Shown here: one piece after another, positions 50,588-63,424 of the stretch
Position numbering within the stretch: the first letter of the stretch is position 1
How the letters are laid out: each line of letters opens with the position of its first letter
Assembly: GCA_963855995.1 (NCBI GenBank)
Contig: OY979723.1
Location: 9,367,013-9,431,012 of the forward strand
Reading direction: 5' to 3'
Source of the DNA: Muricea muricata
Taxonomy: Eukaryota; Cnidaria; Anthozoa; Malacalcyonacea; Plexauridae
Length of the DNA: 64,000 nt
The notes under the pieces: generated by a model
Database searches by the model: none
Told to the model about the DNA's origin: nothing
What the model saw: only the letters and a program-made list of their open reading frames with translations
Position numbers and translations under genes: made by a program

Positions 50588-51150
50588 TTTTAACATAAGA
50601 TTAGTTTTAAAACATGATATCATGCTTATGTTTGGCATCTATCGTTCTTGACTTGCTACAAGGTTATATATCGCGCAGTGTTGTTAGCGAGCCCGAGCCG
50701 ACTTGCAGCAAAGTCTACCATCGTGCTTGTATAAAGAAGTCTTTACAAAAAGGATGTTTAGTTCGCCTCAGTGTTTTAACATTTTAACATAAGATCAGTT
50801 TTCTCAACAAAACCAACTTAATTCATCAGGGAGATGTTAGAGGCCTTTAACAGATGATATCATGCATATATGTTTGGCATCTATCGTCCTAGACTTGTTA
50901 CAAGGTTGTATCGCACAGAGTCGTCAACGAGCCCCGAGCCGACTTGCAAAGTCTGCTACCATCGTCCTTGTATAAAGAAGTCTTTACAAAAAGGATGTCT
51001 AGTTCGCCTCAGCGTTCTAACATTGTAACATAAGATCAGTTTTCTAAACAAAACCAACCAAGTTTATCGTGGATATGCTAGAGACCTCGTAGCAAGATCT
51101 CATGCTTAAATGTTCCGCATGTAGCTGTTGTATAAAGGAGTCTTTAGGCA
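50588..51150. repeat. Tandem repeat, unit about 195-240 bp, two full copies plus a third partial
   Basis: Units begin taacataagatcagtttt and include tgtttggcatctatcgt, gagcccgagccgacttgc and gtataaagaagtctttacaa ... ttcgcctcagtg. The first copy lacks about 45 bases near its start. No coding frame shared between units. Confidence 0.75.
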
Positions 51151-54100
51151 TTCATGGTTAATAAGTGCAAAGATAACGGCAGGTGATGAAAACCGCAGGG
51201 GGTGATTTAAGTCCTGTGTGCACTAAGTGTCGTTCGAGACATCATACGGCGGAGCGCGTGCTGCCTTTGAAATAATCACTAGCTCTAAATAACCTCACTC
51301 ATTAACTGTTCATATTAAATGTATCAGTTTTATCAACTTCATCCGACTACCGAGCTCGTAAAAAACCTCACGACTCGCGTCTCGAGGAGTCCACGACCCA
51401 CGCCGTGTAGCCCCAAGAGTACAGCATAACCCAGAACAGTGAAACAAGAAAGCAGACATCAGTATTCCTATGCATTCATCTACTTGAATCTCTGGATTCT
51501 CATATCTTGTTTAAATCGACCATCTTAAAATACGTTTGGTGCCTTTGCTCGTGCAATATAAACGCCTCAATTTTTAAGGCTATTGCAAAAGTTTCAAAGC
51601 AATAAACAAATTTCCAAAGGGGAGTTGTAAACAACATGTTTACTTAGCATTGTTCGTCCCCTCTGTGTTGCACACGTGGACTGACAACAAACATCAGACA
51701 AGTTTTGTGGAAAATTGTCTTTTGAGGAAATAATAATTATATGGATTTAAGTTGACAGTACCAATTAATATAAAACATATTTCAGACTTAATCATTTGTA
51801 TGTAGAAATTACCAGCAGTAAGCACTGATTCACAAGTGGCAAAAAACATCAGGTTATACGTAAATGACAGACAATTTGATCATTTGAAACATTTGAAACA
51901 CAAAAAGTAGCTTTCCACGTATGTATGGTTTGCCAGTTGACTTAGAACGTTCCTTCCAAAAAGTACCCTCTTATTCAGATATTGTCTCCCTTAAGTATGT
52001 TTAAGTCTTCATACAATAAACCACTTCCGAATGCTGTCTGGGAAATTTCTCAATGGCTTAATGTTTAAAGGATGTTTGTACAAAACAAGGCAGCATACAC
52101 CAACTTTCTTTACGAGAGTTTGAAAGTACTTATTGTTTCATTGATGTCAGGAAACAAACCCCGCATGCGCAAATCAATATAACAGGTCTAAGGATATGCA
52201 AAGAGTCTATTTTGAGGGTTGTCTTGTCAAAAGATTTTCTAGGCTATATTGGCAAAACTATTTGTGAATTTTCACTCAAATAAGAGAATTTAAAGTAAAT
52301 ATTTGCGAACTTTGATTGAGGATGCATACAGAGAGCAAGTGAAAGCGATATAGAGGTGAAACCATCCGATCATTTCGTGCAGTTATACATGCTTTGATAT
52401 GTTGCCATGCAGTGGTCGTAATATCCTTGACGAATGTCGGCGCGGCTTGTATAGTTGTCTATATACATGTGTACACTGCAAGACTAATTAAATTGTCTGT
52501 TTGTGTTGCAATTTTTAACGCAATGACAACACGCTGTCCTCTATGTCTTCAGACAAAAGGGGAAGATCTCTTCCTTCAAGCACACGTCAATAACTCCACA
52601 CTCTCGTGCATCGCAAAAAATAAACACAGTGAAATTGCGCTCGTACGCCGTCAATGTCATTGAATTGTCATGAAAAATCGTTCAGCCTCGGGAGTACGCC
52701 ATTTTAATTCTGACGCAATTGTTCTCTGGCTCTTGGACCTATATCCCTGTCTAATCACAATGCAACATGAACACATTTCACAGAGCTATACTAAACATAC
52801 TGCTACCTTCAATTCCTTTTTACAAAATTTACAAAGATAGATTCTGAGTCTACTATAACAAAGAGGAATCTTTCTTTTCCCAATTATATAAACTTCAGAA
52901 AGCATTGTATAGGATTGCACCACGTTCCTCTGGGGATACATGCATTGCCCTATATGCCTCCGAATCTCTATATTCTGCAGACAAAAGTTTCTGAAAAAGT
53001 TTTTTCTCAGTATATATACATCCATAATGATGTACGTTTGTTGAAAACCAAAAAGCTTTGAGTATACTACAAAACATTGTTTGTAAACCAGAACTATATC
53101 TTCAAGTAGCGTCCTGCTGATCTTACGGGTGACCGGGAGAACTCAAAGTGTGCGTCGTATTGTTGTGCAGGGAAGATTTGTACCGAGCCAACTCGTCAAC
53201 ATTAATCTTCTTCTTGCGGTAAAACGCAGAAAATATTAAGTACAATATTGCCCTTCGCATGTATTTATGAAAATTAAATATTTATCCACAAAAGAGGGCT
53301 AACAATTTTGACCAAAAAAGGTATGGAGGCCTTGTTTGTTGCATTCTTACTGTTTAAGATGAGAGCCGTTGATTAGAATAGCCTTACATACCGGAAAAGC
53401 GCAATAAAGACACATTGTTGTTTAAAAAGCGTGCCTAACACAGGGCGAATACTGTGCTTCTTGAGTAGACACACGGCATAATGATATTCTATATACATAT
53501 ATACATATATATAATATTTATAGAATTGTAACATTTATAGATATAAGGCATTGTATGTATAGAAAAAATTATCTTATTATTAACGAAATATCGCACTATA
53601 TAACACAAAAGTCAATCATAAGTTTGTTGTATCAATTCATATTATATTATATTTTACAGAGCATCAATACAGAACCATTTAAAGAATTGTGTCCTTTTAA
53701 TGTTTTATAACTTGTATTCATGCGATATTTTGCTTTACGTAACTACAAGTCTTGAGTGCAGAGCAAATAAGCCAAATATGTTCTAGAAATCACTGCTTCT
53801 GTTTGAGCTGAATTTTCTAATCAAACACTTATCCTCTCTTTAATTCAATTAACTGAACCAATGATTTATTACTGAAAATTGAGCGCTATATAATATGAAA
53901 CCAGCGAGTTGGGCAGAAAATGATACATATGAGTCTTCAGTCAAACTCCAGATCTACATGTGTTGAAAGCTTGATAATTGTCATTTAAAAATTAGACATT
54001 AAAAAATGAATGCTTCCTTGCCGTTAAGCAATAACTCGGGCACATGTAAACAGAAAAATAAATCATGGAAACAATTGAAACCGTGGTCAGGCTTAGCACA

Positions 54101-55222
54101 CGTCGACCACATAGTCATTAGACGCGCGCTTTTTTGCAGCGCTCATGCTTTGCTCTAAAAATAACTTACGAAAAAATGAGCGAACGACTTAACATTAAAT
54201 ATTTAGAGACGAAGAATAATCGATTGCTACTGCACTTACTCGTGCGTAGATTGAAATCAAAGTAGGAAATTCTGTACTCAAAGAATATCTATCTGTTCAG
54301 ACTTCTCGATACATCACATGCAAAAGCTTCCGAGAAGTTGTTTGAACTTTGTAGAAATATATACAAAGATAAAATTGATTGCTCTCACTATAAAGACTTT
54401 GAACAGCCCTGTATGAAAGTTTACTAAACCTATATGCGATGTATATAGGAAATATTGAAAAGACCTTCTATATTTTAGCCGCACCATTGTCTCTTATTCA
54501 CTAGCATTACTTTCTGAAGTACAAGAGTCGCTGAAAAAGGGAAGGGCATTTGGTAAACAAGGGGAATAACAACGACGATAATTTCAAGATATCTTAAGAA
54601 GCTTTGAGGGCACGGCAAATTCAAATCTCGATAATTATAACTTAATTGACATTGCAGCGATGGGGTGCTTTTATTTTTTGTACCAAAATATAATTAGACA
54701 GTATGATTGGGGCTTTGTTATATGGCGCGTGTGCATGAATTAGGAATAATGAATATTTGTATTTGTATGCAAGATAATGTGAAGACAAAAAGAGCACACG
54801 CGCCATTAATAAGTCGCACGCGCCATACACATTAAGTCATTACGAACGAAACTGTCCAACAGTGAAGAACTCCTGAGCGGCTGAGGAGGAAAGTATAACG
54901 CAGAGCAAGTAAAGTGCTACAGTTGAACATATAGAGACCATCGGGTTAACGTCAAGTAGAAACGCGAACGGCGACGATCTGAAAGCTCTCGACCACAGCA
55001 CGATTTTAGAACGAAAAGAATCCTTTAAATCCACCTCGAGAAACAAAGATACAGTTCCGAGAGAGGCCGTCTTGTATACAATCCTAAACAGAATTCGATT
55101 GAAAGCCTTCAAACGCATCTCAGGAACTACGTTAGAGTCTGCTCTCAGTCACATCTTCATTAGACGACAATCTTATCAAAAACAGCAACGATTATATCAG
55201 TCGAGTTAACGCCTAACTGAAA

Positions 55223-56842
55223 ATGCCGCGATCATTCCTCGTCAAACTTCGCGCAAAGAAAAACAGCGCAGTTTTTGAAGATGATGTTCAAATCAGTACA
55301 CCAGGTAAGTTGGCAAGTTATAGAATTTCATCTATTTGTACACCAAAGGAAGATTTTTATCAGAATTTCAGCCCATGCAAGAGCGAAACAGTTTTGCAGC
55401 AAGTTAATTATGCATAGCGTTACGGCTGTGCCGTTAGTCATCTAAAGGATTCCAAAAAGACATCGTGTCAAAAGATATATTTCATAAAGTCCTGTATATT
55501 TGCCAGCAAAATAATTCCTCTTCATCCACATCCCCTCTCGAAAAAACCATACAGGAACGTAAAACTTCGTTTAACTGGCCCGATTGTTCAAAGCTGGGTT
55601 TGTGCTAACGTTGGGTCAAAGTTTTACTTTCTGTATTTCCACACTTCCGTTTATTTTAAGCTTTCAGGAACCAAAACTACTACTGATCAAGATTTCTAAA
55701 GAAGTCTTTTCAAGCTTCAAAACAAGCTGGTGGGAAATTTCCTTTGAATTTTAGGTTGACCCAGGATTGAGCAATCGATCCCCGGCTTTTGAAAAACTGA
55801 CCCTTTGAGACTGTTGTATTCGACAAGAACGCGGAAAAATTGAGGGGGTTTTCGGTCCAAAAAGTTAACGATAATTTTTGTCCTTTTTTCTGTAGAATTT
55901 TCTCCCGACTCTCCTGCGAACGAAATTTCGACCCCAGTTACTTTTGGTTCACTGTATAACAACTTCCGACTACAACCGCTAAACTTAAACATCTATCATC
56001 CTGCGTTTCCACTTGGAGCAAAAAGAGACCAATGCAGTCCCGTAGCGAAAATCTTTGATCCTTTAACCTTGCACCTGAGCTGGCCATTTCCACCGAGATT
56101 GGTCGAGAATACGTTTGAAAGACAAGCAAACGTTCTCAACGAATCAGCAACTCAACGGCAGTCTACGGAGGATGTTATCATTCCATCCCCCACAAAAAGC
56201 GACGACAGAGGACCAACAAACCAACCCTTCTTTCCCGCATCATTTCAGTCGACTTCCCCCCGGTTACAAGAGAATGTAGAGTTGCAACCTGCCCGAAAGA
56301 ATACCCGACGCAGGAGGGGGAATGCGAACAAGACGTTCTCGTGTCAAATCTGTGGAAAGGTTTTCAACGCTCACTACAACCTCACCCGACATATGCCAGT
56401 TCATACCGGAGCCCGCCCTTTCAAATGCAAAGTCTGCGGCAAAGGATTCCGACAGGCGAGTACTTTATGTCGACATAAAATAATCCACACGCAAGACAAG
56501 CCTCACAAGTGCAAGGAATGCGGCAAGGCATTCAACCGTTCGTCAACTTTGAACACGCACATGCGCATTCATCTTGGCTACAAACCTTTTGTTTGCGACG
56601 TGTGCGGCAAAGGGTTCCATCAGAAAGGGAACTATAAAAACCATCGACTAACACACACGGGAGTCAAGGCATTTCAGTGTCATCTCTGTGGAAAAGCCTT
56701 TCATCAAGTCTATAATCTCACATTCCACATGCATACGCATACCGACAAGAAACCTTATACTTGTGACAAATGCGGCAAAGGATTTTGTCGTAACTTTGAT
56801 CTTAAAAAACACATGAGGAAGCTGCATGAAGGTAGCAGCTAA
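55223..56842 (+). CDS. FEZ-family six-finger C2H2 transcription factor with N-terminal SNAG motif
   Basis: Exon 1 is 55223-55304 and exon 2 is 55896-56842, joined in phase 1, for 342 residues. Residues 1-8 are MPRSFLVK, the SNAG motif of Snail, Scratch and GFI1, which binds the LSD1-CoREST corepressor. Residues about 28-174 are Pro/Ser-rich and disordered, with a basic patch (RKNTRRRRG) before the fingers. Six C2H2 fingers span about 175-340, starting [14 protein letters not shown] and ending [18 protein letters not shown]. The finger order and recognition helices ([40 protein letters not shown]) are those of FEZF1/FEZF2. I see no FSIxxI-type Eh1 motif, which FEZF proteins normally carry. By family it is a nuclear sequence-specific repressor, with roles in neural patterning in other animals. 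The symbol is left blank because the N-terminus departs from the family. Confidence 0.93.
55577..55805. mobile_element. MITE copy within the zinc-finger gene intron
   Basis: Starts ccgattgttcaaagctgggt and ends cccggcttttgaaaaactg. The interior aactactactgatcaagatttct matches the copies at 42820 and 61035. It occupies much of the 591-base intron. Confidence 0.7.
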
Positions 56843-57085
56843 AGAGAAAGAGGATTATGCACCCAACTTGATCATAAACATTAAATCCACAAAGCTACAT
56901 ATCGGAAGTAATTCGATTTTATGAAAAGACGTATCGAACTATATGTATATAGAAATATTTGACGTAGAAATATTAATTTATATTTTTAATGATATATAGA
57001 ACTGTAATGTTGGACAATTGAGGTTTAGAGAAATTGATTGTAGAATAGGGATTTATAGTATTTAGTTTGTGTTGCAAATTAATGA

Positions 57086-57091
57086 AATAAA
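57086..57091 (+). promoter_or_regulatory. Poly(A) signal of the zinc-finger gene
   Basis: AATAAA about 240 bases past the TAA stop, in AT-rich 3' UTR sequence. First canonical signal downstream. Confidence 0.55.
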
Positions 57092-57734
57092 ACTTAGAAA
57101 TTTATTTGTTCCTAAACTATTCCACTTTACGCTCAATTATAGATATTGTTGGTAAACAATAGCGAAGAAACATTTTTGAAATAAACTACAGTTTTTAAAC
57201 ATTGCTTTAATACCCACTGCCTAATCGGAAAATACTGTTTCTAATGAAAACAAAATATATTGCTTGTATATACGGTCAGCATTAATTTATTCTCCAACAA
57301 AAAATCCCATTAATTTTAAAGGTTCTGTTACTCATCCCAATTCACTTTCAAAATTCTGCTAGCTCTCTTATGTACATAATAGCTTATTGAATGATTATAT
57401 ATATGATAGTTTAATAATATTGGGCTTTCATTAAAGATATTGGTTATACTAATACAGGTAATTGATACACATGCTGATTAAAATATTAAGCATATTAACC
57501 ATATTTACCTAAATGTCTTGAGATGCATAGACTCCGAACCACTTCATCTTCTTAATGTATGCCTGCAACATTCGTTCAAACGAGAGTGTTTTTAATTTTT
57601 TTCAAAGGTACAAGCTCCAGCAAGTCGGCTGCAGCCTTTTTGCTTGGCAGCCGATACCAGGATTGTTTCAACTTGTTGCATGTTGATTTTCAACACTTTT
57701 TATTCACAAGCTTGATGCAAGTAGTTTCAAATAC

Positions 57735-58118
57735 CTTGACATTTTGATTTTTAATCAATATATTGGACGGTAATCACGATATATATTGATCATTGTTGTT
57801 GATACGCAAGTGAACTCTTTGGAAATAAAAATCTCCAGTATTGACAGCTGAGATTGATGTTGTTGAATGTTCGCAATATTAAGCTGTGCTTTTAAATATC
57901 ATTGCTTCCATAGAATAAACAGCGGGAAACACCACAGATGCAAGTTGTGGAGTTTACCTGCTCGATGTAAGTTTGTCAGCAAGTTAAGATGACATTGTGT
58001 AAATCAGCTGTCAATATCGGAGATTTTTATTTTCAAAGAGTTCACTCGCGTATCAACAACAGTGATCAATATATATCGTGATTACCGTCCAATATATTGA
58101 TTAAAAATCAAGATGTCA
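57735..58118. mobile_element. Foldback element with arms of about 118 bases
   Basis: The left arm cttgacattttgatttttaa ... ccagtattgacagctga is mirrored by tcagctgtcaatatcggaga ... aatcaagatgtca. The loop of about 150 bases contains gatgcaagttgtgg. Flanked on the left by another cttgatgcaagt repeat. Confidence 0.75.
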
Positions 58119-58378
58119 CGATTTAATAGCTGTTTGGAATAGGTGATCACCGAACACAAAGGTTGATAAACTGTTTTACAATATCCACAATTAGCCATTT
58201 TCCAATTCAGAACCGCAGATGGATTGTTTGGAGGGTGGCAGGAAAATTTAGGTTAAAGTTGGAGCAAGAAAATATAAAAGATGTCTCACCATCTCTAAGG
58301 AAAACCTTCAAAGGTTGTTTGCACTATTTTTGCATTATTGTTCACACTGATGCTCTCTATCGCACTATCCCTCCAAAC

Positions 58379-58805
58379 AATCAATTCATGCTTTGCGGTC
58401 TCGACAGGTATGTGCCTAGTCAGCTAGGCTTTGGATAAACTCGGAAACATTGTTTGTTTGGTAGAAAATATATCTCGTTTATTGAAAAACTTTCAATAAG
58501 TCCCAATCTTTATTAAGACGAATATAGCAATGATGAATAACCTGCACCGCGGCTATCAAGGCAATAAGAGAAAGTGAGGAATTGCAAACAATCCATTAAT
58601 GCTTTGCAGTCTCGATAGGTATATGGCTAATATGCCTAGTCAGTCATTGACTGTGTACATACACTCAATCCTTAAAACCATGACCTTTGGACAAACTAGA
58701 AAACATTGTTTGTTTCCAATATGTCCCAATCTTTATGAGCACGAATATAGCATTGATGACTAATAACCTGGTCCGCGGGCATCAAGGCAATAAGAAAAAA
58801 TTAAG
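58379..58805. repeat. Tandem duplication of about 210 bp
   Basis: caatcaattcatgctttgcg ... atcaaggcaataagag occurs twice in direct order, from about 58379 and 58589, with moderate divergence. Confidence 0.7.
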
Positions 58806-58887
58806 TCATAAAATTATTTTACATAATCGTACATGAAGGTTGTGATGTTAGTCTAAGTGTACATGGAAACGGAAAAATATTCCTGAA

Positions 58888-59896
58888 GCCTGGTTACCAT
58901 TTAGTCGTGAATATATGTGCGCCGATCTACACTTAATAATTATGACTGATTTGAATGCAGCTCACAAAAGAAAAGGTGGATTTAGACTATACCACTATCG
59001 CCGAGAATGACTTTGCTATATACGACAATTATAACCAAATACCGGTAGAAACTAGGCTTAACAACGGCAGGAATCCAAACTACGGCTTGGAACGCTAGCC
59101 CAATCTTCTGTCAATAACATAACTCTGACGAAGGAACTAGACCGAGTTTTGAAATAACATACACTCGAATCGATCCGACCTGAGTCAGCAGAGTATAATT
59201 AGGTTGGGTTGGCATTACAAAGGTTGTAAGTTCGATTCTGAGCGTTCGTATTCTCAGCGTGGCCAGGTATATTTTTCAACTTGCCCGGTGTTATACTCGG
59301 AGTAACCAAACATTGTTTTCTTGGCTCTAGAAATTCCCTGAATGTTTGAAATAGTTTACAACGGAAAAACATCATGGCTCATTACGCCTTTTCACGAAGG
59401 ACAATGAAAACACTGAAACGTGCGGTTCCATGCTGATTCTATTGTGGGCACGAGAAGCAAGCCAGTGAATTGACGAAAAGTTAGGTCGGCAATTAAATTT
59501 GAACCAGGCCGGCATAATTAGGGTTTTCGCTTCTATTTCAGTGCGACATTGTTCAGGGCCGGCCAGCGGTTTGCGTATTTCGGCATCCTGGTTAACAACT
59601 TGTTACCAGTTTACTGAACCTGTGAAGTAAGTTTGAAAAAACCTATCATCTCGTGGATATCGCTATGCACCGTTCGTATACAACCGATGCTCAGCAAGCA
59701 GAACAAAGAACAGTACAATCCGTAAAGCCTAGTTCCTTTTTAGTCGTGAATATACCAAAGTGACCGATGTGATAGAGTATGTACGCAAATCTACACTTAA
59801 TACGACTGTTTTAAATACAGCTCACAAAAGAAAAGGTAGATCTAGACTATATCACATCGTCGAGAATGATTTTCCCACGACAGTTACGACCAAATG
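58888..59896. repeat. Dispersed direct repeat pair
   Basis: The block gcctggttaccatttagtcgtg ... cagctcacaaaagaaaaggt ... cgagaatga at 58888-59043 recurs at 59727-59896 in the same orientation. Confidence 0.65.
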
Positions 59897-60352
59897 AGAA
59901 TTACGATTAACTCCCGCAAAGGCCGACGCAAAAAACGAAATACCAAAAACAACTCCGACAATGCTTCGACTGCATGCTCGCAGCTGAGCCGAGCACGTGG
60001 ATGTTGTTGACGCAGGATGTGGGTTTTAAAAACAAACAGCCTCACTTGTTGCAATCTTTTGGAATGCACCGCTGCAAGCCTTAATTAGAATAACGTTTTC
60101 CAATAAACTGCTGAGTTTTTGTGCAATGGTGATGTTTTCAACAGTTTGTCAAGGACAATGCATAACTTACATTAGACAATCATAACCAGTGAACCTTACA
60201 TTGCTACATGTGACAAGGGGGTGCGTGTAAGTGCAGATTGGATGTTTTCATTGTCCTTCGTGAAAAGGCCTAAAGAACCATGCTGTTTTCCGGTCGCAAA
60301 CAATTTCAAACATTCAGGGAAACTCTTGTAAAGCCGAAGCCAGGGAAACAAT
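59320..60352. repeat. Widely spaced inverted repeat, arms about 110 bases
   Basis: ttccctgaatgtttgaaat ... ccttttcacgaaggacaatg at 59334-59425 reappears inverted as cattgtccttcgtgaaaagg ... aaacattcagggaaa at 60250-60322. It encloses about 820 bases, including one member of the direct repeat pair. May be a larger foldback element. Confidence 0.6.
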
Positions 60353-60830
60353 ATTTGTAACTGAGTATGAGGCTCTATTTTAGTTAAGATTACATTCATA
60401 TCGTAGGAAGTACTCTCTTAAATGAAAAGATTGGTTTGAAGAATTTTTCAATCTAACAGACTATTTTTTTAAACTAACAGAATGAATATAGATTGAGCTC
60501 ATTGAGGGATACTCCTTCAGTGTTCCAACTGATTGAAATATGTCACTCAATTAGATTACTTTTCAATAGAAAAGGTATGACCCCTAAAAACAATCCCAAA
60601 AAGGAAGAAAATTCAATCCATTAGATAGAATTTTCAATCGTTTGAATGAAGAGAGTAGACTATTTTTTGCATCTTGGTCTCATTCACTCGGATGAGAACG
60701 GTGTTTGTGCATGGCGTTGCTCGGAGGATGATATTTGTCATGTTCTTCCGAAGCCATAGGCGGCCCAATTCACTGTGTGGTTTCATATTAGAAATGTGAG
60801 TTTAGAAATATCACATACTCGAACCAATAT

Positions 60831-60903
60831 GACCGCGTAGCTCAGTTGGCAGTGCGTTAGCATTCTACATGTCGTAGGTTCGATTCCCGCCCTGGTGAGC
60901 CGG
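60831..60903 (+). mobile_element. tRNA-derived SINE head (not a functional tRNA)
   Basis: tagctcagttggcagtgc matches a Pol III A box/D arm and ggttcgattcccgccc a B box/T arm at correct spacing. The 5' and 3' acceptor strands pair poorly and the anticodon arm does not form a clean stem, so this reads as a SINE promoter region. A diverged copy with gtaagttcgattctgag is at about 59190-59250. Confidence 0.55.
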
Positions 60904-61034
60904 TTGTTGGTAATAAATATAAATCTTAATCCAAGCCCTAATCCAAACCCTAATCCTAACCAGCATTTTATTTGTCATGTTTTAACTTTGATGGATTGAA
61001 GATTAATTTCGCGTACTGAGAACTCGGAATTATT

Positions 61035-61265
61035 ACCCGGTTGTTCAAAGCTCGGTTAGCGCTGAGCATGGGCCAAAATTTAACGCTTAAATTTAGGTTT
61101 CTGTAATTCATTTCTACACATCTGTTTACTTTAGAACTCCAGGACCTTAAACCAGCATTGATCTGGATAAGATTTCTGAGGAAATATTTCTAAGGTTATC
61201 AACAAATTGCAGGGCAAATTTCTCGCAAATTTTACATCAATTTAGTACCCATGTTTAAGCTCCTA
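61035..61265. mobile_element. MITE of the 'ggttgttcaaagctcggtta' family
   Basis: Starts cccggttgttcaaagctcgg; internal tgatctggataagatttctga and cagggcaaatttctcgcaaa match the copy in the zinc-finger gene intron. The right end is diverged. Confidence 0.6.
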
Positions 61266-61721
61266 CTAACTCCACAAACAACAGTAACTGCAGCTGTAGC
61301 AAAATTTATTACATTTTTTCACCGGCAAAGTAGTCAATTACTTCGTCAACAACTGGCACTTTAGAGTTTATCAATGATGTATTTTAAACCTAAACCGTTA
61401 GCTACCGTTATAACATGTTTGTACAGTTTTGTTTAGTTTTCTTTCATTTCTATCAAATATGAAGAACAGAATTCCATGGAAACTATTTTATATCGTTATG
61501 ACATAATAGAAACCAGTTATTACCTAGCTTAAAGGATTCCAGTGGAATTGACAGTTATATTTTTGATAAAACAAGACCTATTCACTTATATAAAGTTTCC
61601 ATGATTTTAGGACAAAGTGGACGTGTGAGACACAAGGAGTATGATAGAAAGAGAGCACAAGTATGTAATTTCCAAATTTATGCTCATTCTTGAACATAAA
61701 GAAGGCAACCAACTGTTCTCC

Positions 61722-62072
61722 AATTGTGACAATCGAAACATTCCCAAAAATATTAGATAGACCAAACCATTTGCAATTTAGCAGTTCCTCTGATCAATTC
61801 CTCCCATGGCTCTTCAAATTTTGAAAACTTTGTTGAAATGTTCTTGTTTATTGACTATATTGACCAAACAACTTCCTGTCTATTCACTATATTGACCAAT
61901 CAGAATGCTCATGAATAAGATGTAGCATTCTGATTGGTCAATTAACAGGAAGTTATGAACTTTTAAGGAACTTCTTCAAAATTTTGAGGAATTGATAAGA
62001 GGAACTCCTAAACTTGAGGAAATGAATTGGTCAAATATTTTTGGAATGTTTCCATTGCAGCAACTGTAATGT
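61722..62072. mobile_element. MITE copy 2 of the same family
   Basis: Shares agcagttcctctgatcaatt, gaccaatcagaatgctcatg, gcattctgattggtcaatta and ggaactcctaaacttgagg with the copy at 36060-36350, in the same order and with the same palindromic layout. Slightly longer because of a duplicated ttgactatattgaccaa block. Confidence 0.75.
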
Positions 62073-63282
62073 ATTTAATCTGTTGTGGCATTTTCAAATG
62101 CAATCCTGGTTTACGTAGGGGTACTTGTTGAGTTAAGTAAGTGCATTTTATCTGACAAAGCACTAGCTGCAGCCTGCAAGAGTTTTTAAACAGTTTAAAA
62201 ACAACCCAACTTAATAAAATTATGTAAATTAAGTATTAGAGTTCTTTACCCAATGTAAATCCTCATGAATTATAACAGGTAATAAGTTTTTAAATTAATT
62301 TTGCAACTAACATATTAAACTTTATGAATGATTTCTGTCAGGGTTGGATAAAAGAAGATTTTCAAAAAATGAAAATCTTCTTTTATCTTTTATTAATGAA
62401 AGAAGACTTTTGAAATATCAGAAAAATTACGATGGCATCACAATATGATGTCATTTTTTTTAAACAACAACAAAAGTAATCTAGAAATAATAAACTAGCC
62501 TTGACGGAAACATTAGGTTAAAACAGTAATTGGTTTAAGTGTTATAACTGTTCAATCATCACAGAAGCTTGTGTAAGATGTAAATTGTAAAATTATTAAT
62601 TATCATATCTTCTTTTATTATAAAAGAAAGTAAAATGAAATATAATAAAAGAATAGTCAGCCCTGATTTCTATCAACAAAAAGGTCAACTACGCACAAGG
62701 CTCAACAACAGCAATGTTGAATTCTTACCGTGAAATGCAAACGCATTTAATGAGCAGTACTTTAATATTAACAATTAATTGTTGCTTTACTTGCTTAGAA
62801 TTTGGCGAAAAATTGTACAAAATAGCGCATTTTAACAAACATAACTTACCTACAAAATACAAATACAATCCTTTTTAATTAGGCCGCTTGCTTCGCCTAT
62901 AAATTTTACAAAGTAACAGACAAAGCGTTATAAAAAACTGTCATTTTTTGGACAATTTTTGAATTTAAATTTTGACACTTCTTTATTTATTTCTTCTTTC
63001 CCGCCAAAACCGCGCATGCTTCCACCACTTGAAAATCGATCTAACTTTCATAACCAAGAAAAAATTAGCATGAAAATTTGATGCTAATTGATGAAATCTA
63101 GTCAAAAAATCAAGAATCCTATAATTCGTGCCTTTAAGAACCATGTAGACAGCAAGAAAGAACTCGAAGACATGTAAACTGTGGGTTAAAAAGTAACGTC
63201 TGTTGTGGAAAAATTACAAATTTTAAACTTTTTTTAGATATATTTTTTAATTTATAAAATGTTAAGTGGATGCATAATAATA

Positions 63283-63290
63283 TGACGTCA
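63283..63290. promoter_or_regulatory. CRE-like palindrome upstream of the candidate exon at 63,425
   Basis: TGACGTCA, followed 12 bases later by TGACGT, about 135-142 bases before the candidate ATG. CREB/ATF sites near promoters have this form. TGACGTCA also occurs inside repeats in this window, so it may be incidental. Confidence 0.3.
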
Positions 63291-63424
63291 TAGCTTGATA
63301 TGACGTAAAGGTCCATAGTTCATTGCGTGCTTCCTTTCTAAATTTGAGTCCTTCGTCTACCGGGAGAAGTCGTCTTTCTCCCACAAAATTTAGTTCAATA
63401 AAAGTTTTCTTTATATAAAACATC

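Larger units (their letters stand above)
41730..55222. other. Repeat-filled interval with no recognised gene
   Basis: About 13.5 kb without an exon I can support on either strand. Contents: tandem duplications at 41973-42235 and 50588-51150, MITE copies at 42560-43057, scattered tttgccgaattcaatgg repeats at 45.1-47.9 kb, and AT-rich sequence elsewhere. Open frames up to about 110 codons have no recognisable domain and no consistent splice partners. Regulatory DNA for the zinc-finger gene at 55,223 may lie at its right end. Confidence 0.5.

Noticed and set aside
60831-60903. Functional tRNA gene
   Set aside because: A and B boxes are clear, but the acceptor strands mismatch and the anticodon stem fails, so a SINE head is the better call.
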